From Anaerolineae bacterium (lineage in GTDB: Bacteria; Chloroflexota; Anaerolineae; JAFGEY01): DNA of 16,710 nt. The notes beneath the pieces were generated by a model. It saw nothing but the letters and a program-made list of their open reading frames with translations, had not been told where the DNA came from and ran no database searches. The DNA lies in NCBI GenBank assembly GCA_016931365.1, contig JAFGEY010000312.1, forward strand, positions 1 to 16,710. Direction: 5' to 3'. A program made the translations under genes and the position numbers. This document shows, piece after piece, positions 1 through 7,443 of the stretch. Every line of letters starts with the position of its first letter. The first letter of the stretch is position 1.

Positions 1-125
1 AACCCCGCCAGGACCGAGAGGTAGCAACGGTAAACGGTCACTTTTGGGTGACGCAGGGTTGCCTGGCCTGAGCCAAAAGATCGAGGTTGGAAAGGTAAGG
101 CGGTTCGAGAGGGGGTGCACGACTA
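1..125 (+). ncRNA. ffs: Signal recognition particle RNA, 3' part (5' end outside window)
   Basis: This is the RNA scaffold of the SRP, which binds Ffh and targets nascent membrane proteins to FtsY. Domain IV is visible. CCG (5-7) pairs with CGG (28-30). The conserved purine-rich symmetric internal loop lies between CCAGGA (8-13) and TAGCAA (22-27). A CC/GG pair (14-15 with 20-21) closes a GAGA tetraloop at 16-19. Further on, TTGCCTGGC near 59-67 sits at the same distance from the loop as the matching GCUGGC segment of E. coli 4.5S RNA. The apical loop is GAGA instead of the usual GGAA, though still a GNRA loop. The 5' strand is upstream of the window. The 3' end is not determined: a 4.5S-sized RNA would stop near 77, while the following hairpin suggests transcription to about 140. 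The end given is approximate. Confidence 0.85.
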
Positions 126-140
126 TCCCGGCAAATATGG

Positions 141-165
141 AGGGCGAGTATCTACTCGCCCTTTG
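141..165 (+). terminator. Probable intrinsic terminator of the SRP RNA
   Basis: An eight-base-pair stem, AGGGCGAG (141-148) with CTCGCCCT (155-162), encloses a TATCTA loop. A short T run follows (TTTG, then TTTAA a little later). It lies just after the SRP RNA and before the next gene. The T tract is weak, so it may be a leaky terminator. Confidence 0.6.
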
Positions 166-202
166 ACGTTTAAGGCCAATGCCCGTGAGCGAACCCAATT
201 CG

Positions 203-305
203 AACAGGATGAACAAGATTAACAGGATCAGTTCGAGCACATCTGTCATCGCTATTTCTCGGATGCTCTTGAATCCTGTTCATCCTGCCAATCCTGTCAA
301 AATCC
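203..305. repeat. Inverted pair of 9-nt-period 'ATCCTGTT' repeats
   Basis: At 203-229 there are three units of nine bases, AACAGGATG, AACAAGATT and AACAGGATC. At 271-299 the complementary type appears as AATCCTGTT, CATCCTGCC and AATCCTGTC, followed by AAAATCC. The two clusters are imperfect inverted copies about 40 bases apart and could form a long hairpin. This ATCCTGTT(A/C)ATC type is known to me as an interspersed repeat in many environmental genomes; its function is not established. The rest of the 163-347 gap shows no gene and no convincing promoter. Confidence 0.65.
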
Positions 306-347
306 AGGCTTCATTCACGGGTACTGCGTAAGGCAGGATCAAACTCG

Positions 348-1613
348 ATGAAACGGCATGTCATTGTCATCGGCGGGGGCGCGGCGGGGTTGATGGCCGC
401 CGGGCAGGCGGCAGAGGTGGGCGCGCAGGTGCTGCTCCTTGAAAAAATGCCCCGCCCGGCGCGCAAGCTGCGCATCACCGGCAAAGGACGTGGCAACCTG
501 ACCAACCTTGCGCCGCTGACAGAATTTATCGAACGCTTTGGCCCCAATGGCCGATTCCTGCGTCAAGCTTTTGGACAGTTTTTTGCCCCGGAATTGCTGA
601 CCTTTTTCCAATCCATCGGCATCAACACCGTCACTGAGCGCGGCGGGCGCGTCTTTCCGGCCAGCGATCAAGCCCAGGACGTGGTTGACGCGTTGGTGCA
701 GTGGGTTGAATCGCGTGGTGTCGATATACAAACCAACACGACGGTGCAGCGCATCCTGGTCGACGGCGGCCGCGTCCACGACGGCGGCCGCGTCATCGGC
801 GTGCAGGGGCGCGATGGAAATCGCTATCTTGCCGATGCGATCATCATTGCCACAGGCGGGGCCTCTTACCCGGCTACCGGCTCCAACGGCGACGGCTACC
901 GGATGGCCGAGCAGGTCGGGCACACAATCGTGCCGATTCGCCCCGCACTGGTGCCGCTGGAAACAGCGGGTGACGTCGCCGAACGGCTGCAAGGCTTAAG
1001 CCTGAAAAACGTCCGCCTTTCGGCATGGGCCGAGGGCAAAAAGCAAGTCGATGCATTTGGCGAGATGCTGTTCACCCACTTTGGCGTCTCCGGGCCGATC
1101 GTGCTCACCCTGAGCAGGCAGGTCGTAGACTTGATGTGCGAAGGAAAACACGTCACTCTCTCCATCGACCTCAAACCGGCCCTCGATGAGCGAACGCTCG
1201 ACGCTCGCCTGTGCCACGATCTGGACAAGTTTGGCCGCAAGACCTTTCAGAACTGGCTCAAGGGCCTGCTGCCTGTCACGTTGATCCCGGTATGCGCCGA
1301 CCTGGTAGGCATCCCAGAACACAAAGTGAGTCACCAAATCAACGCCGAAGAACGAAAGCGGCTGCGGGCCTGGCTGAAGGATTTTCGGCTGCACGTGACC
1401 GGACACCGTCCCTTTGAGGAGGCGATCATCACTGCCGGCGGCGTGGATACGCGCGAAATCTATCCCAAAACGATGGCTTCCCGCCTGATCGAGGGGCTGT
1501 ATTTTGCCGGCGAGGTGATTGATGTCGACGCCGACACCGGAGGCTATAACCTGCAAGCGGCGTTCTCGACCGGCTGGGTAGCCGGTCGATCTGCCGCACA
1601 AGGGCTGAAATGA
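348..1613 (+). CDS. NAD(P)/FAD-dependent oxidoreductase, HI0933/BaiN (YhiN) family
   Basis: This is a predicted cytoplasmic flavoprotein of 421 residues, the normal family size. The N-terminal FAD-binding Rossmann signature GGGAAGLMAAGQAAE starts at about residue 9. It is followed by LLEKMPRPARKLRITGKGRG, the motif that marks the HI0933 family, and then NLTN. The segment ATGGASYPATGSNGDGY (about 168-184) and the C-terminal ITAGGV, GLYFAGEVIDVDADTGGYN and QAAFSTGW complete the FAD site. Members include BaiN, linked to bile-acid reduction in Clostridium; the substrate of most members is unknown, and nothing here defines it. The ATG has only a weak ribosome site (GGCAGGA about 11 nt upstream). 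The stop overlaps the next start as ATGA, so the gene probably heads the operon with the YabE-like gene and rsmA. A small in-frame duplication (DGGRVHDGGRV) is present. Confidence 0.93.
   Translation: MKRHVIVIGGGAAGLMAAGQAAEVGAQVLLLEKMPRPARKLRITGKGRGNLTNLAPLTEFIERFGPNGRFLRQAFGQFFAPELLTFFQSIGINTVTERGGRVFPASDQAQDVVDALVQWVESRGVDIQTNTTVQRILVDGGRVHDGGRVIGVQGRDGNRYLADAIIIATGGASYPATGSNGDGYRMAEQVGHTIVPIRPALVPLETAGDVAERLQGLSLKNVRLSAWAEGKKQVDAFGEMLFTHFGVSGPIVLTLSRQVVDLMCEGKHVTLSIDLKPALDERTLDARLCHDLDKFGRKTFQNWLKGLLPVTLIPVCADLVGIPEHKVSHQINAEERKRLRAWLKDFRLHVTGHRPFEEAIITAGGVDTREIYPKTMASRLIEGLYFAGEVIDVDADTGGYNLQAAFSTGWVAGRSAAQGLK
762..794 (+). repeat. Tandem 15-nt repeat inside the flavoprotein gene
   Basis: GACGGCGGCCGCGTC occurs at 762-776 and again at 780-794, a period of 18 nt. 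It keeps the frame and encodes DGGRVH followed by DGGRVI in a surface-type loop. It looks like a recent slippage or small tandem duplication. Confidence 0.8.
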
Positions 1614-3178
1614 GCACATCATCGGATGTTCCCCACGTGCCCTTTTGGAGAGGCATTGCTAATCTGCTGATGGCGCTGGCACGCTGGCTGCCCGCGCCTG
1701 GATTGTGGATCGGTGCGGCACTGATCGCGCTGATTGCCTACGCGAGCATCAGCTATGCCGGCGAATTGGCCCCGCTTACCCTCATCGTCGATGGCGTCCC
1801 GACCCAAATGCGCACTCACTGCCCCACCATTGGCGAATTTCTGCAAGACGTCGGAATCGAACTGGCCGAATGGGACAGCGTTCAGCCCGAGCCGGGTACA
1901 GACATCCGGCCCAATATGATCGTCAACGTCGAACACGCGCGCGCAGTGAATTTTACTGTCCGCGATCCGGCAAATTCGCAAACGGCGACTGGCTCGCCGA
2001 GGAACTGGACGATCTACACTCACGCCCAAACGTTGGAAGCCTTGCTTTTGGAGGCTGATCTGTCACTCGGTCCTCAAGATAAGCTGTGGGTCGATGGTCA
2101 GCCGGTGATCCATACCAGCGATGAATCATCGACGCCGGTGCGCACGGCGTCAAGCCGGGGACGAGCTATTCCTTCCGCCGCCTCCATTTCACGCATCGAG
2201 ATCGAGCGCGCGCTGCGCATCCAGGTACACGATGGGCCAATTGCGCAGACCCTTTACACGACTGCCGGCACTGTCGGGCGCGCGTTGCAAGAGGCAGGCA
2301 TGCTGCTTTATCTGGGCGACCGGGTCTACCCGCCGCTTGACGCGCTGTTGGCCGCCGGGCGGCACGTCTACATCAAGCGTGGGCAACTGCTGCTGATCGA
2401 TGTGGATGGGCGCACGCTGCGCACACGGACCCATGCTGATACTGTACACGAGGCGCTGGCCGAGGCCGGTGTGTCGCTGGTGGGCGCCGATTTCGTCGTC
2501 CCCACACCGGAGACGCCAATGCAAGACGGACTGCGTATGCGCGTGGTGCGCGTCATCGAAAAGACGATTGTCGAGCAGAACGAAATCCCTTTTCTCACCG
2601 AGTGGGCGCCTGACCATACCCTTGAATTGGACCAGAAGCGTGTTGACAACGCGGGCGCGAACGGCGTCACTCGCCGCCGTTACAAGGCTATCTATCACGA
2701 TGGGCAAGAAGTCGAACGATACCTTGAGGACGAGTGGACGGCGGTGGAGCCGCAGACGCGGCAGATCGCTTATGGGACCAAAATCGTCATTCGCACGCTG
2801 GAGACGGAAGAGGGGGGCGCGATTGAATACTGGCGGCGGCTGCGCGTTTTTCTTACCTCCTACACCGAGGCAACCTGCGGCAAAACCCCTGACGATCCCT
2901 GGTACGGCAAAACCCGCATTGGCTGGCAGATGCGCCGCGGGATCATCGCTGTCGATCCTCTGGTCATTCCGATGCTGACCGAAATGTATGTGCCCGGCTA
3001 TGGACCGGGCATCGCCGCCGACACGGGCGGCATGATCAAGGGAATGCACATCGACCTGGGCCACGAAGTCAACAATTTCACGATGTACTACTGGTGGGGC
3101 TATGTCTACCTGCGCACGCCAGTGCCGCCTGCCAGCAAAATCCGCTGGATTCTGCCCGATTTTCCCAGAGAGAGGTAG
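1610..3178 (+). CDS. YabE-like cell-wall protein: DUF348 repeats, G5 and 3D domains
   Basis: This 522-residue protein is predicted to be membrane anchored and exposed to the cell wall. A hydrophobic segment at about 31-50 follows a basic stretch and should act as an uncleaved anchor or signal. DUF348 (ubiquitin-like) repeats are recognisable at about 57-110, 202-255 and 260-312, with a partial one near 133-168. A G5-like domain lies at about 316-396. The C-terminal 3D domain (about 410-505) has AVDPLVIPM, VPGYGPGIAADTGGMIKG and HIDLG. The three aspartates that name the domain are D449, D471 and D482. In Firmicutes such proteins (YabE, Rpf2/Sps relatives) are putative peptidoglycan lytic enzymes. 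The ATG overlaps the preceding stop by four bases, and the rsmA start follows the stop after two bases, so translation is probably coupled. Enzymatic activity is inferred from family only. Confidence 0.92.
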   Translation: MSTSSDVPHVPFWRGIANLLMALARWLPAPGLWIGAALIALIAYASISYAGELAPLTLIVDGVPTQMRTHCPTIGEFLQDVGIELAEWDSVQPEPGTDIRPNMIVNVEHARAVNFTVRDPANSQTATGSPRNWTIYTHAQTLEALLLEADLSLGPQDKLWVDGQPVIHTSDESSTPVRTASSRGRAIPSAASISRIEIERALRIQVHDGPIAQTLYTTAGTVGRALQEAGMLLYLGDRVYPPLDALLAAGRHVYIKRGQLLLIDVDGRTLRTRTHADTVHEALAEAGVSLVGADFVVPTPETPMQDGLRMRVVRVIEKTIVEQNEIPFLTEWAPDHTLELDQKRVDNAGANGVTRRRYKAIYHDGQEVERYLEDEWTAVEPQTRQIAYGTKIVIRTLETEEGGAIEYWRRLRVFLTSYTEATCGKTPDDPWYGKTRIGWQMRRGIIAVDPLVIPMLTEMYVPGYGPGIAADTGGMIKGMHIDLGHEVNNFTMYYWWGYVYLRTPVPPASKIRWILPDFPRER

Positions 3179-3180
3179 CC

Positions 3181-4005
3181 GTGTCTTCGATCAGCCGCAC
3201 GCTGCGCGATTATGGCATCTACGGCAAAAAATGGTTGGGGCAGAACTTTTTGGTCGATCCATCGGCGGTGCAAAAAATCATCGCTGCCGCCGAGCTGACC
3301 CCAAACGACACAGTGCTCGAAATCGGCCCTGGGCCGGGCACGCTCACCGCGCAGATCGCCCGACGCGCAGGACGGGTGGTCGCCGTCGAAGTTGACGCCG
3401 ACGTGCTGCCCGCGCTGCGCGAAACGCTGGCCTCCTTTGAGAACGTTACCCTCATCCACGGCGACATCCTCGAACAGGATATCGCCACGCTAATATCCCC
3501 ACCCTACAAAGTGATCGCCAACCTGCCCTATTACATCACCTCGGCCGTGCTGCGCCACGTCCTGGAAACCCGCCCGCGCCCGACCACGCTGGTTATCACC
3601 GTACAGCGCGAAGTTGCGCAACGTATCACCGCCGCGCCAGGACAGATGAGCCTGCTCGGCGTGAGCGTGCAGTTTTACGGCCGGCCGCACATCGTCGCGC
3701 GCATCCCGCCGGGTGCATTCAGACCAATTCCAAAAGTTCATTCGGCAGCCGTGCGCATCGATTGTTTTGATCCACTGCCCTGGAATAACGTCGATAAGAC
3801 TTTGTTTTTTCGCGTGGCGCGCGCGGGGTTTGGACAAAAGCGCAAGCAGATCAAAAACGCGCTGGCGCACGGCCTGTCGTTGCCCATCGATGTGGTGGAA
3901 GAGGCGCTGGCCCAATCAGGGATCAATGCTCATCGCCGGGCAGAGACGCTGTCGATGGACGAATGGGCGGCTTTGAGCCGCGCATTCAAGGATGTACAGG
4001 GCTGA
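3181..4005 (+). CDS. rsmA: 16S rRNA (adenine(1518)-N(6)/adenine(1519)-N(6))-dimethyltransferase
   Basis: KsgA/RsmA dimethylates two adjacent adenines in the 3' terminal helix of 16S rRNA, using S-adenosylmethionine, late in 30S assembly. The 274-residue product has the N-terminal KKWLGQNFLVDPSAVQKI, the SAM-binding EIGPGPGTLTAQIA and the target-base motif NLPYYITSAVL. It also has PPGAFRPIPKVHSAAVRI and FGQKRKQIKNAL, all typical. I start it at GTG 3181. GAGAGGT sits five bases upstream, the homology begins immediately, and the longer in-frame ATG at 3094 would lie deep inside the preceding gene. It is the last gene of the plus-strand operon. Its final 20 bases overlap the end of the sortase gene on the opposite strand, so there is no room for a dedicated intergenic terminator. 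Confidence 0.97.
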   Translation: MSSISRTLRDYGIYGKKWLGQNFLVDPSAVQKIIAAAELTPNDTVLEIGPGPGTLTAQIARRAGRVVAVEVDADVLPALRETLASFENVTLIHGDILEQDIATLISPPYKVIANLPYYITSAVLRHVLETRPRPTTLVITVQREVAQRITAAPGQMSLLGVSVQFYGRPHIVARIPPGAFRPIPKVHSAAVRIDCFDPLPWNNVDKTLFFRVARAGFGQKRKQIKNALAHGLSLPIDVVEEALAQSGINAHRRAETLSMDEWAALSRAFKDVQG

Positions 4006-5065
4006 CCAAATCCTGTGGAATTTCAGGGAAGGCAACGACGATCACGCGATGCGAGTTGCTGGTGTACGGCCAGCAGGTAACCAGGGTCAAACGCTCGTCC
4101 GGAAAAGTCCCGATCCAGCGCGCGTTTTCCTGCCGCTGTTCGAGTGACACATCGCGGTCGGGCAAAACCAACTTTTCCCGGACGCGATAGCGATATACCT
4201 GCTCGCCGACGTACAAAACGACCTCATCTCCAACTTGCACATCAACCAGATCGCGAAAAACTTCACCACGAATGTTGTTATGTCCCGAAAGCACCGTATT
4301 CCCCACGTGTCCCGGATAGACCGATTCACTATGGAATCCGGCGGCATAATCCGCCACCGCCCAGGTTGACACATACTGGCCGTCCACCACCATCATCGTG
4401 CGCTCCACTTCGACCACCGTTGCGTCCAGATTGATGGAAGGAACCTGGATGCGATCTGGTGGGCGGCCAGCAGGTGGCCGGGCCGGAGTTGGTGTAGGGC
4501 TGGGCGTCGACGTTGACGTAGGGCTGGATGTCGGCATGGGTGTAGAGCCAGGCATCAGCGTCGGCGTCGCGGCAGATAGAAAAACTGTAGGTGTTGCCAT
4601 CGGCAGAACGACAGCGGGCGTGGCTGAGAGCACAGGCATAGCTTGCACTTGCACTGTTGCGTGCCGGGTTTCCGCAGTCGGTGATGCGGTGGCAGTTCCG
4701 GTAGCTGGATCGACATTCACGACAGCATAAGGCCATTTGCTCACGGCAAGACTAAGGCTTAACAAAAAAAGAACCAGAACGGCCACCGCCGTAACAGATA
4801 TGAGTGTGCCCCATGGCAGCCGGCGTGGCTCAACCGGCACGACTGATACGACAGGCGGGGTCAATCTGCTAACTGGCATTGGCGCAAGCGCGTAAAGCGG
4901 GCAACGATCGTGATCGGCGCACAGACAAAACTGCGCCTGAACGCGCGGGGCAACCGTCCGGACCTGACCGCCCATAACACAGCGATGCCTGTAACTCGGA
5001 AAAGCTTCAACGACACCCGCTGCACCCTGCTCCGATCCAAGATGCGGGCACACAACAATCGGCAC
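3986..5065 (-). CDS. Sortase with N-terminal four-cysteine module and Pro/Thr-rich linker
   Basis: The 359-residue product is a sortase, a membrane transpeptidase that attaches sorted proteins to the cell surface. Catalytic residues are His262 (TVLSGHNN), Cys331 (LTLVTCWPY) and Arg340 (SNSHRVIVVA). Spacing and motif resemble class D/E-type enzymes, but I do not assign a class. Before the catalytic domain come a transmembrane helix at about 86-107 and a Pro/Thr/Ser-rich extracellular spacer at about 145-200. The first 60 residues hold VCPHLG (C6), HRC (C29), FCLC (C47, C49) and RCPLY (C55). This pattern resembles a Cys4 module I have seen at the N-terminus of Chloroflexota LysM proteins, and it would lie in the cytoplasm. 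The GTG start has AAGGAGG ten bases upstream. It is the last gene of the glycosylation block, 74 bases after the GT39 gene. No sortase substrate with an LPXTG-like signal is seen in the window. Confidence 0.92.
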   Translation of the reverse strand: MPIVVCPHLGSEQGAAGVVEAFPSYRHRCVMGGQVRTVAPRVQAQFCLCADHDRCPLYALAPMPVSRLTPPVVSVVPVEPRRLPWGTLISVTAVAVLVLFLLSLSLAVSKWPYAVVNVDPATGTATASPTAETRHATVQVQAMPVLSATPAVVLPMATPTVFLSAATPTLMPGSTPMPTSSPTSTSTPSPTPTPARPPAGRPPDRIQVPSINLDATVVEVERTMMVVDGQYVSTWAVADYAAGFHSESVYPGHVGNTVLSGHNNIRGEVFRDLVDVQVGDEVVLYVGEQVYRYRVREKLVLPDRDVSLEQRQENARWIGTFPDERLTLVTCWPYTSNSHRVIVVAFPEIPQDLVSPVHP

Positions 5066-5075
5066 CTGTGCTTTG

Positions 5076-5082
5076 CCTCCTT
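5076..5082 (-). promoter_or_regulatory. Ribosome binding site deciding the sortase GTG start
   Basis: AAGGAGG on the minus strand ends ten bases before the GTG at 5065. It is the strongest Shine-Dalgarno match in the window. It supports translation of the complete cysteine-containing N-terminus rather than initiation at a later ATG near the membrane helix. Confidence 0.7.
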
Positions 5083-5102
5083 GACGGTAAAATACTCAGG
5101 AC

Positions 5103-5127
5103 TTGCGCAGTAGAGCCCTTTGCGCAG
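5103..5127. repeat. Paired TTGCGCAG direct repeats upstream of the sortase
   Basis: TTGCGCAG occurs at 5103-5110 and 5120-5127, 17 bases apart, each with the palindrome TGCGCA at its core. They fill the only gap in the glycosylation block, between the GT39 stop and the sortase start. They could be an operator or part of a promoter for the sortase, but no clear -35/-10 pair is seen and chance is not excluded. Confidence 0.35.
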
Positions 5128-5139
5128 GTTTGCCCCTAC

Positions 5140-7443
5140 TCAATCAACCTTCGCAAGAGTTACAACCGGCAGTCGAACCAGCAGTGAATCGCCCCCCGAA
5201 ATATCGCTCAACGGCCACCGAACCATCGAGTCCAGCCAATACGCACCGGTCAGCAGCCAAACCTCGTCACCTACTCCAGCCGCATCGAAACGATGTCGCT
5301 GCACCAGCAAGTCGCCCACCGACAGCGCGATCGGCGAAACGCCCAGGCCGTCAGCAACGCCTCGCGTCTGTCCGTCGGGTGCGAGCCAGTGGGCCATCAC
5401 CGAAAAAGGGCGAGACACCGGGCCGTCCGTCGCCTGCCACCAAGTTTCAACCTCAAGCCGGTCCCCCGCGTAAGCGACAGCGCCCAGAAAGGTCAGCGGC
5501 CCATCCAACTCAACCGGCCCGGCTAACATAGTCGATGATCCAGCTTGCGCCGGCGTGGTCGCCGCATAGACTGCATGACCAGCAAACAAACCAATCAAAT
5601 CATGCGAGGCCCGCCCGTACAACAACAGGTCATCAATCGACGACTCGAATGACAAACGCGCTTCGATCAAGCGCCGGGCAAGAAACGTGTCCTGAGGCTC
5701 TGCCGGACAACTCAACAGTGAAGGCCAGCATCGCTGCCGCAAGCCGATCACCTGTCGATCAAAGGCATAAATGCCCGCAGATATGCCGCCATCAGGGTAC
5801 AACCAGGCCCGGGTGCAATCAAACTCTACCACACGCAAATCGTTTCGCCCCGTTCCCTGTGCGATCTCGGCCTCGTCCAACGGAGCGACAGGCTGGCTGC
5901 ACTGTGCGAACCAGCGCGGGTCAAAAGCGGGCACATCGTACAACAACAAGCTAAAAGCTATCAAGTTCTGCGGTGTCTGTTGACGGAACCAGGCGTACGC
6001 ATCGCGGTCGCTCAGACCGATGCCTTGCAAATAGGATGCGCTGACCAGGTAGCGCCCCGCCGGCGGGAGAAATCGCGCATCCGGAGGTTGCACCTGCACC
6101 TCCGGATGCGCACGCGTATAGGCATTCAGCAGAGCATCGGTCTGCCCCCAGCCCACGTTCGAGTCCGACAGGTAACGATACCCACCCTCAACGCCGCCGA
6201 CCAGTTCGTTGAAAAAGGAAATCTCGTAGGGAAAAATGCGCAGTGTGCCCAGGATATACCACAATCCCAAAGCGAAAAATCCCCATCGCCATAACGACTT
6301 GGGCGCCTGCACAAACTGCGCGATCCCGCCGCCGATAATCAAGTATAAAAAGGGATGCACGGGCAGTATATGTCGATAACCCAGGTTCATTCGCTGCCAA
6401 ACCGCCACCGCTGTGTACAGCAGGGGGAAAACCCCCAGCGAGAGCAAGCGTGATAGCGAGATTGGGCGGCGCAGCAAGGCAATCAGCCCGAAAACGAGAC
6501 CGATCAGCAGCGGCAGCGGGTTCTTGATCGCAAAAGCGAGCGGGAAATACCACCACCACCCGCTGGTGCTCCACTCGCCCAGCGCAAAATAGACATCGGT
6601 ATATTGATCCAGAAAACGCAGATTTTGCCAATGTGTCGGCGCGAACACAGACAGTGGAAAACCAGGCAGTCGCCCCACCTCGAACCCATACCCGGCCCAC
6701 AGCACCACCAGGGCGACGATCAGCGCGAGTCCTCCCTGAACCAGATATGTATGGATGGCCTTTTCCCGGCCTTCAAGCATGATTGCGCCGGCGATCATCA
6801 CCCCGGCGGTCACCACCCACAGCGGCCCAGACAGCTTGGCCAGCATCGTCAGCCCCAGGAGCACGCCCGCGCCAAACGCCCCATGCCAGGAAGGTTTTCG
6901 CGTCCAGCGCCAGACCGCATAGAGCGCCGCCGTGCCCAGGGCCGCGACGCCGGCATCAGAATGAGCCAGCCGGCCGTGGGCGAGCAGCAGCGGGTCGAAA
7001 ATCATCATCCCCAGCGCGATCAGCCCGGCGCGCACGCCCCACAAGTCCCTGGCCCAACGAAACACCACCGCACCCATCAGTACCGTCAGCAGCACCAGGG
7101 GCATCCGCGCCGCCATTTTGGTGCGATCGAGCGGCTCCATATAGGGCTTGAACGCCGCAAGAAAGGTCGCATAATCGTCGGGCCAGCCGGCCAGATGATC
7201 GACGGGAATGGTGGGATTGGCCGCGTACAGCAGCGCCGCCTCGATCTCGATCAACAGCGGCGGGTATCCCCGCTGGATCAAGAGCGGAAACGCCTCCCGT
7301 CCTTGAGCCAGCAGCGCATACCCCCAGGCGATATAGGTCGGCTCGTCAGCGGTCAGCGAGGTCTGACGAGCACCCAGCGTGAGCAGAGCAAACAGAATCA
7401 ACAGCCCGGCGGATGCCGCATAAATATCCCACCTAGGCCGCAA
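5140..7443 (-). CDS. Membrane glycosyltransferase, GT39/PMT type (polyprenyl-phosphate sugar donor)
   Basis: This is a predicted polytopic membrane enzyme that moves a sugar from a polyprenyl-phosphate carrier to an acceptor on the outer face of the membrane. The 767-residue form begins with a short basic tail and TM1 (about 7-25). The acidic first-loop motif LTADEPTYIAWG follows (D33, E34, the likely catalytic base). Further family features are MAARMPLVLL, HGRLAHSDAG (about 156-165), AIKNPLPLL (about 305-313) and NLGYRHILPVHPF (about 353-365), then SDSNVGWGQ (about 426-434). The C-terminal third is hydrophilic and probably external. I choose the TTG at 7443 because AGGAG lies seven bases upstream and TM1 then starts at once. 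An ATG at 7503 is the main alternative and would add 20 residues. It overlaps the methyltransferase end by 11 nt. Its acceptor could be protein or glycan, which the sequence does not settle. Confidence 0.87.
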   Translation of the reverse strand: MRPRWDIYAASAGLLILFALLTLGARQTSLTADEPTYIAWGYALLAQGREAFPLLIQRGYPPLLIEIEAALLYAANPTIPVDHLAGWPDDYATFLAAFKPYMEPLDRTKMAARMPLVLLTVLMGAVVFRWARDLWGVRAGLIALGMMIFDPLLLAHGRLAHSDAGVAALGTAALYAVWRWTRKPSWHGAFGAGVLLGLTMLAKLSGPLWVVTAGVMIAGAIMLEGREKAIHTYLVQGGLALIVALVVLWAGYGFEVGRLPGFPLSVFAPTHWQNLRFLDQYTDVYFALGEWSTSGWWWYFPLAFAIKNPLPLLIGLVFGLIALLRRPISLSRLLSLGVFPLLYTAVAVWQRMNLGYRHILPVHPFLYLIIGGGIAQFVQAPKSLWRWGFFALGLWYILGTLRIFPYEISFFNELVGGVEGGYRYLSDSNVGWGQTDALLNAYTRAHPEVQVQPPDARFLPPAGRYLVSASYLQGIGLSDRDAYAWFRQQTPQNLIAFSLLLYDVPAFDPRWFAQCSQPVAPLDEAEIAQGTGRNDLRVVEFDCTRAWLYPDGGISAGIYAFDRQVIGLRQRCWPSLLSCPAEPQDTFLARRLIEARLSFESSIDDLLLYGRASHDLIGLFAGHAVYAATTPAQAGSSTMLAGPVELDGPLTFLGAVAYAGDRLEVETWWQATDGPVSRPFSVMAHWLAPDGQTRGVADGLGVSPIALSVGDLLVQRHRFDAAGVGDEVWLLTGAYWLDSMVRWPLSDISGGDSLLVRLPVVTLAKVD

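Noticed and set aside
2189..3064. 291-residue minus-strand open frame opposite the YabE-like gene
   Set aside because: An antisense shadow with no motif. The plus frame has DUF348, G5 and 3D signatures.
3094..3180. Extended N-terminus for rsmA from ATG 3094
   Set aside because: It would lie inside the 3D-domain gene and has no similarity to KsgA. GTG 3181 has a good ribosome site.
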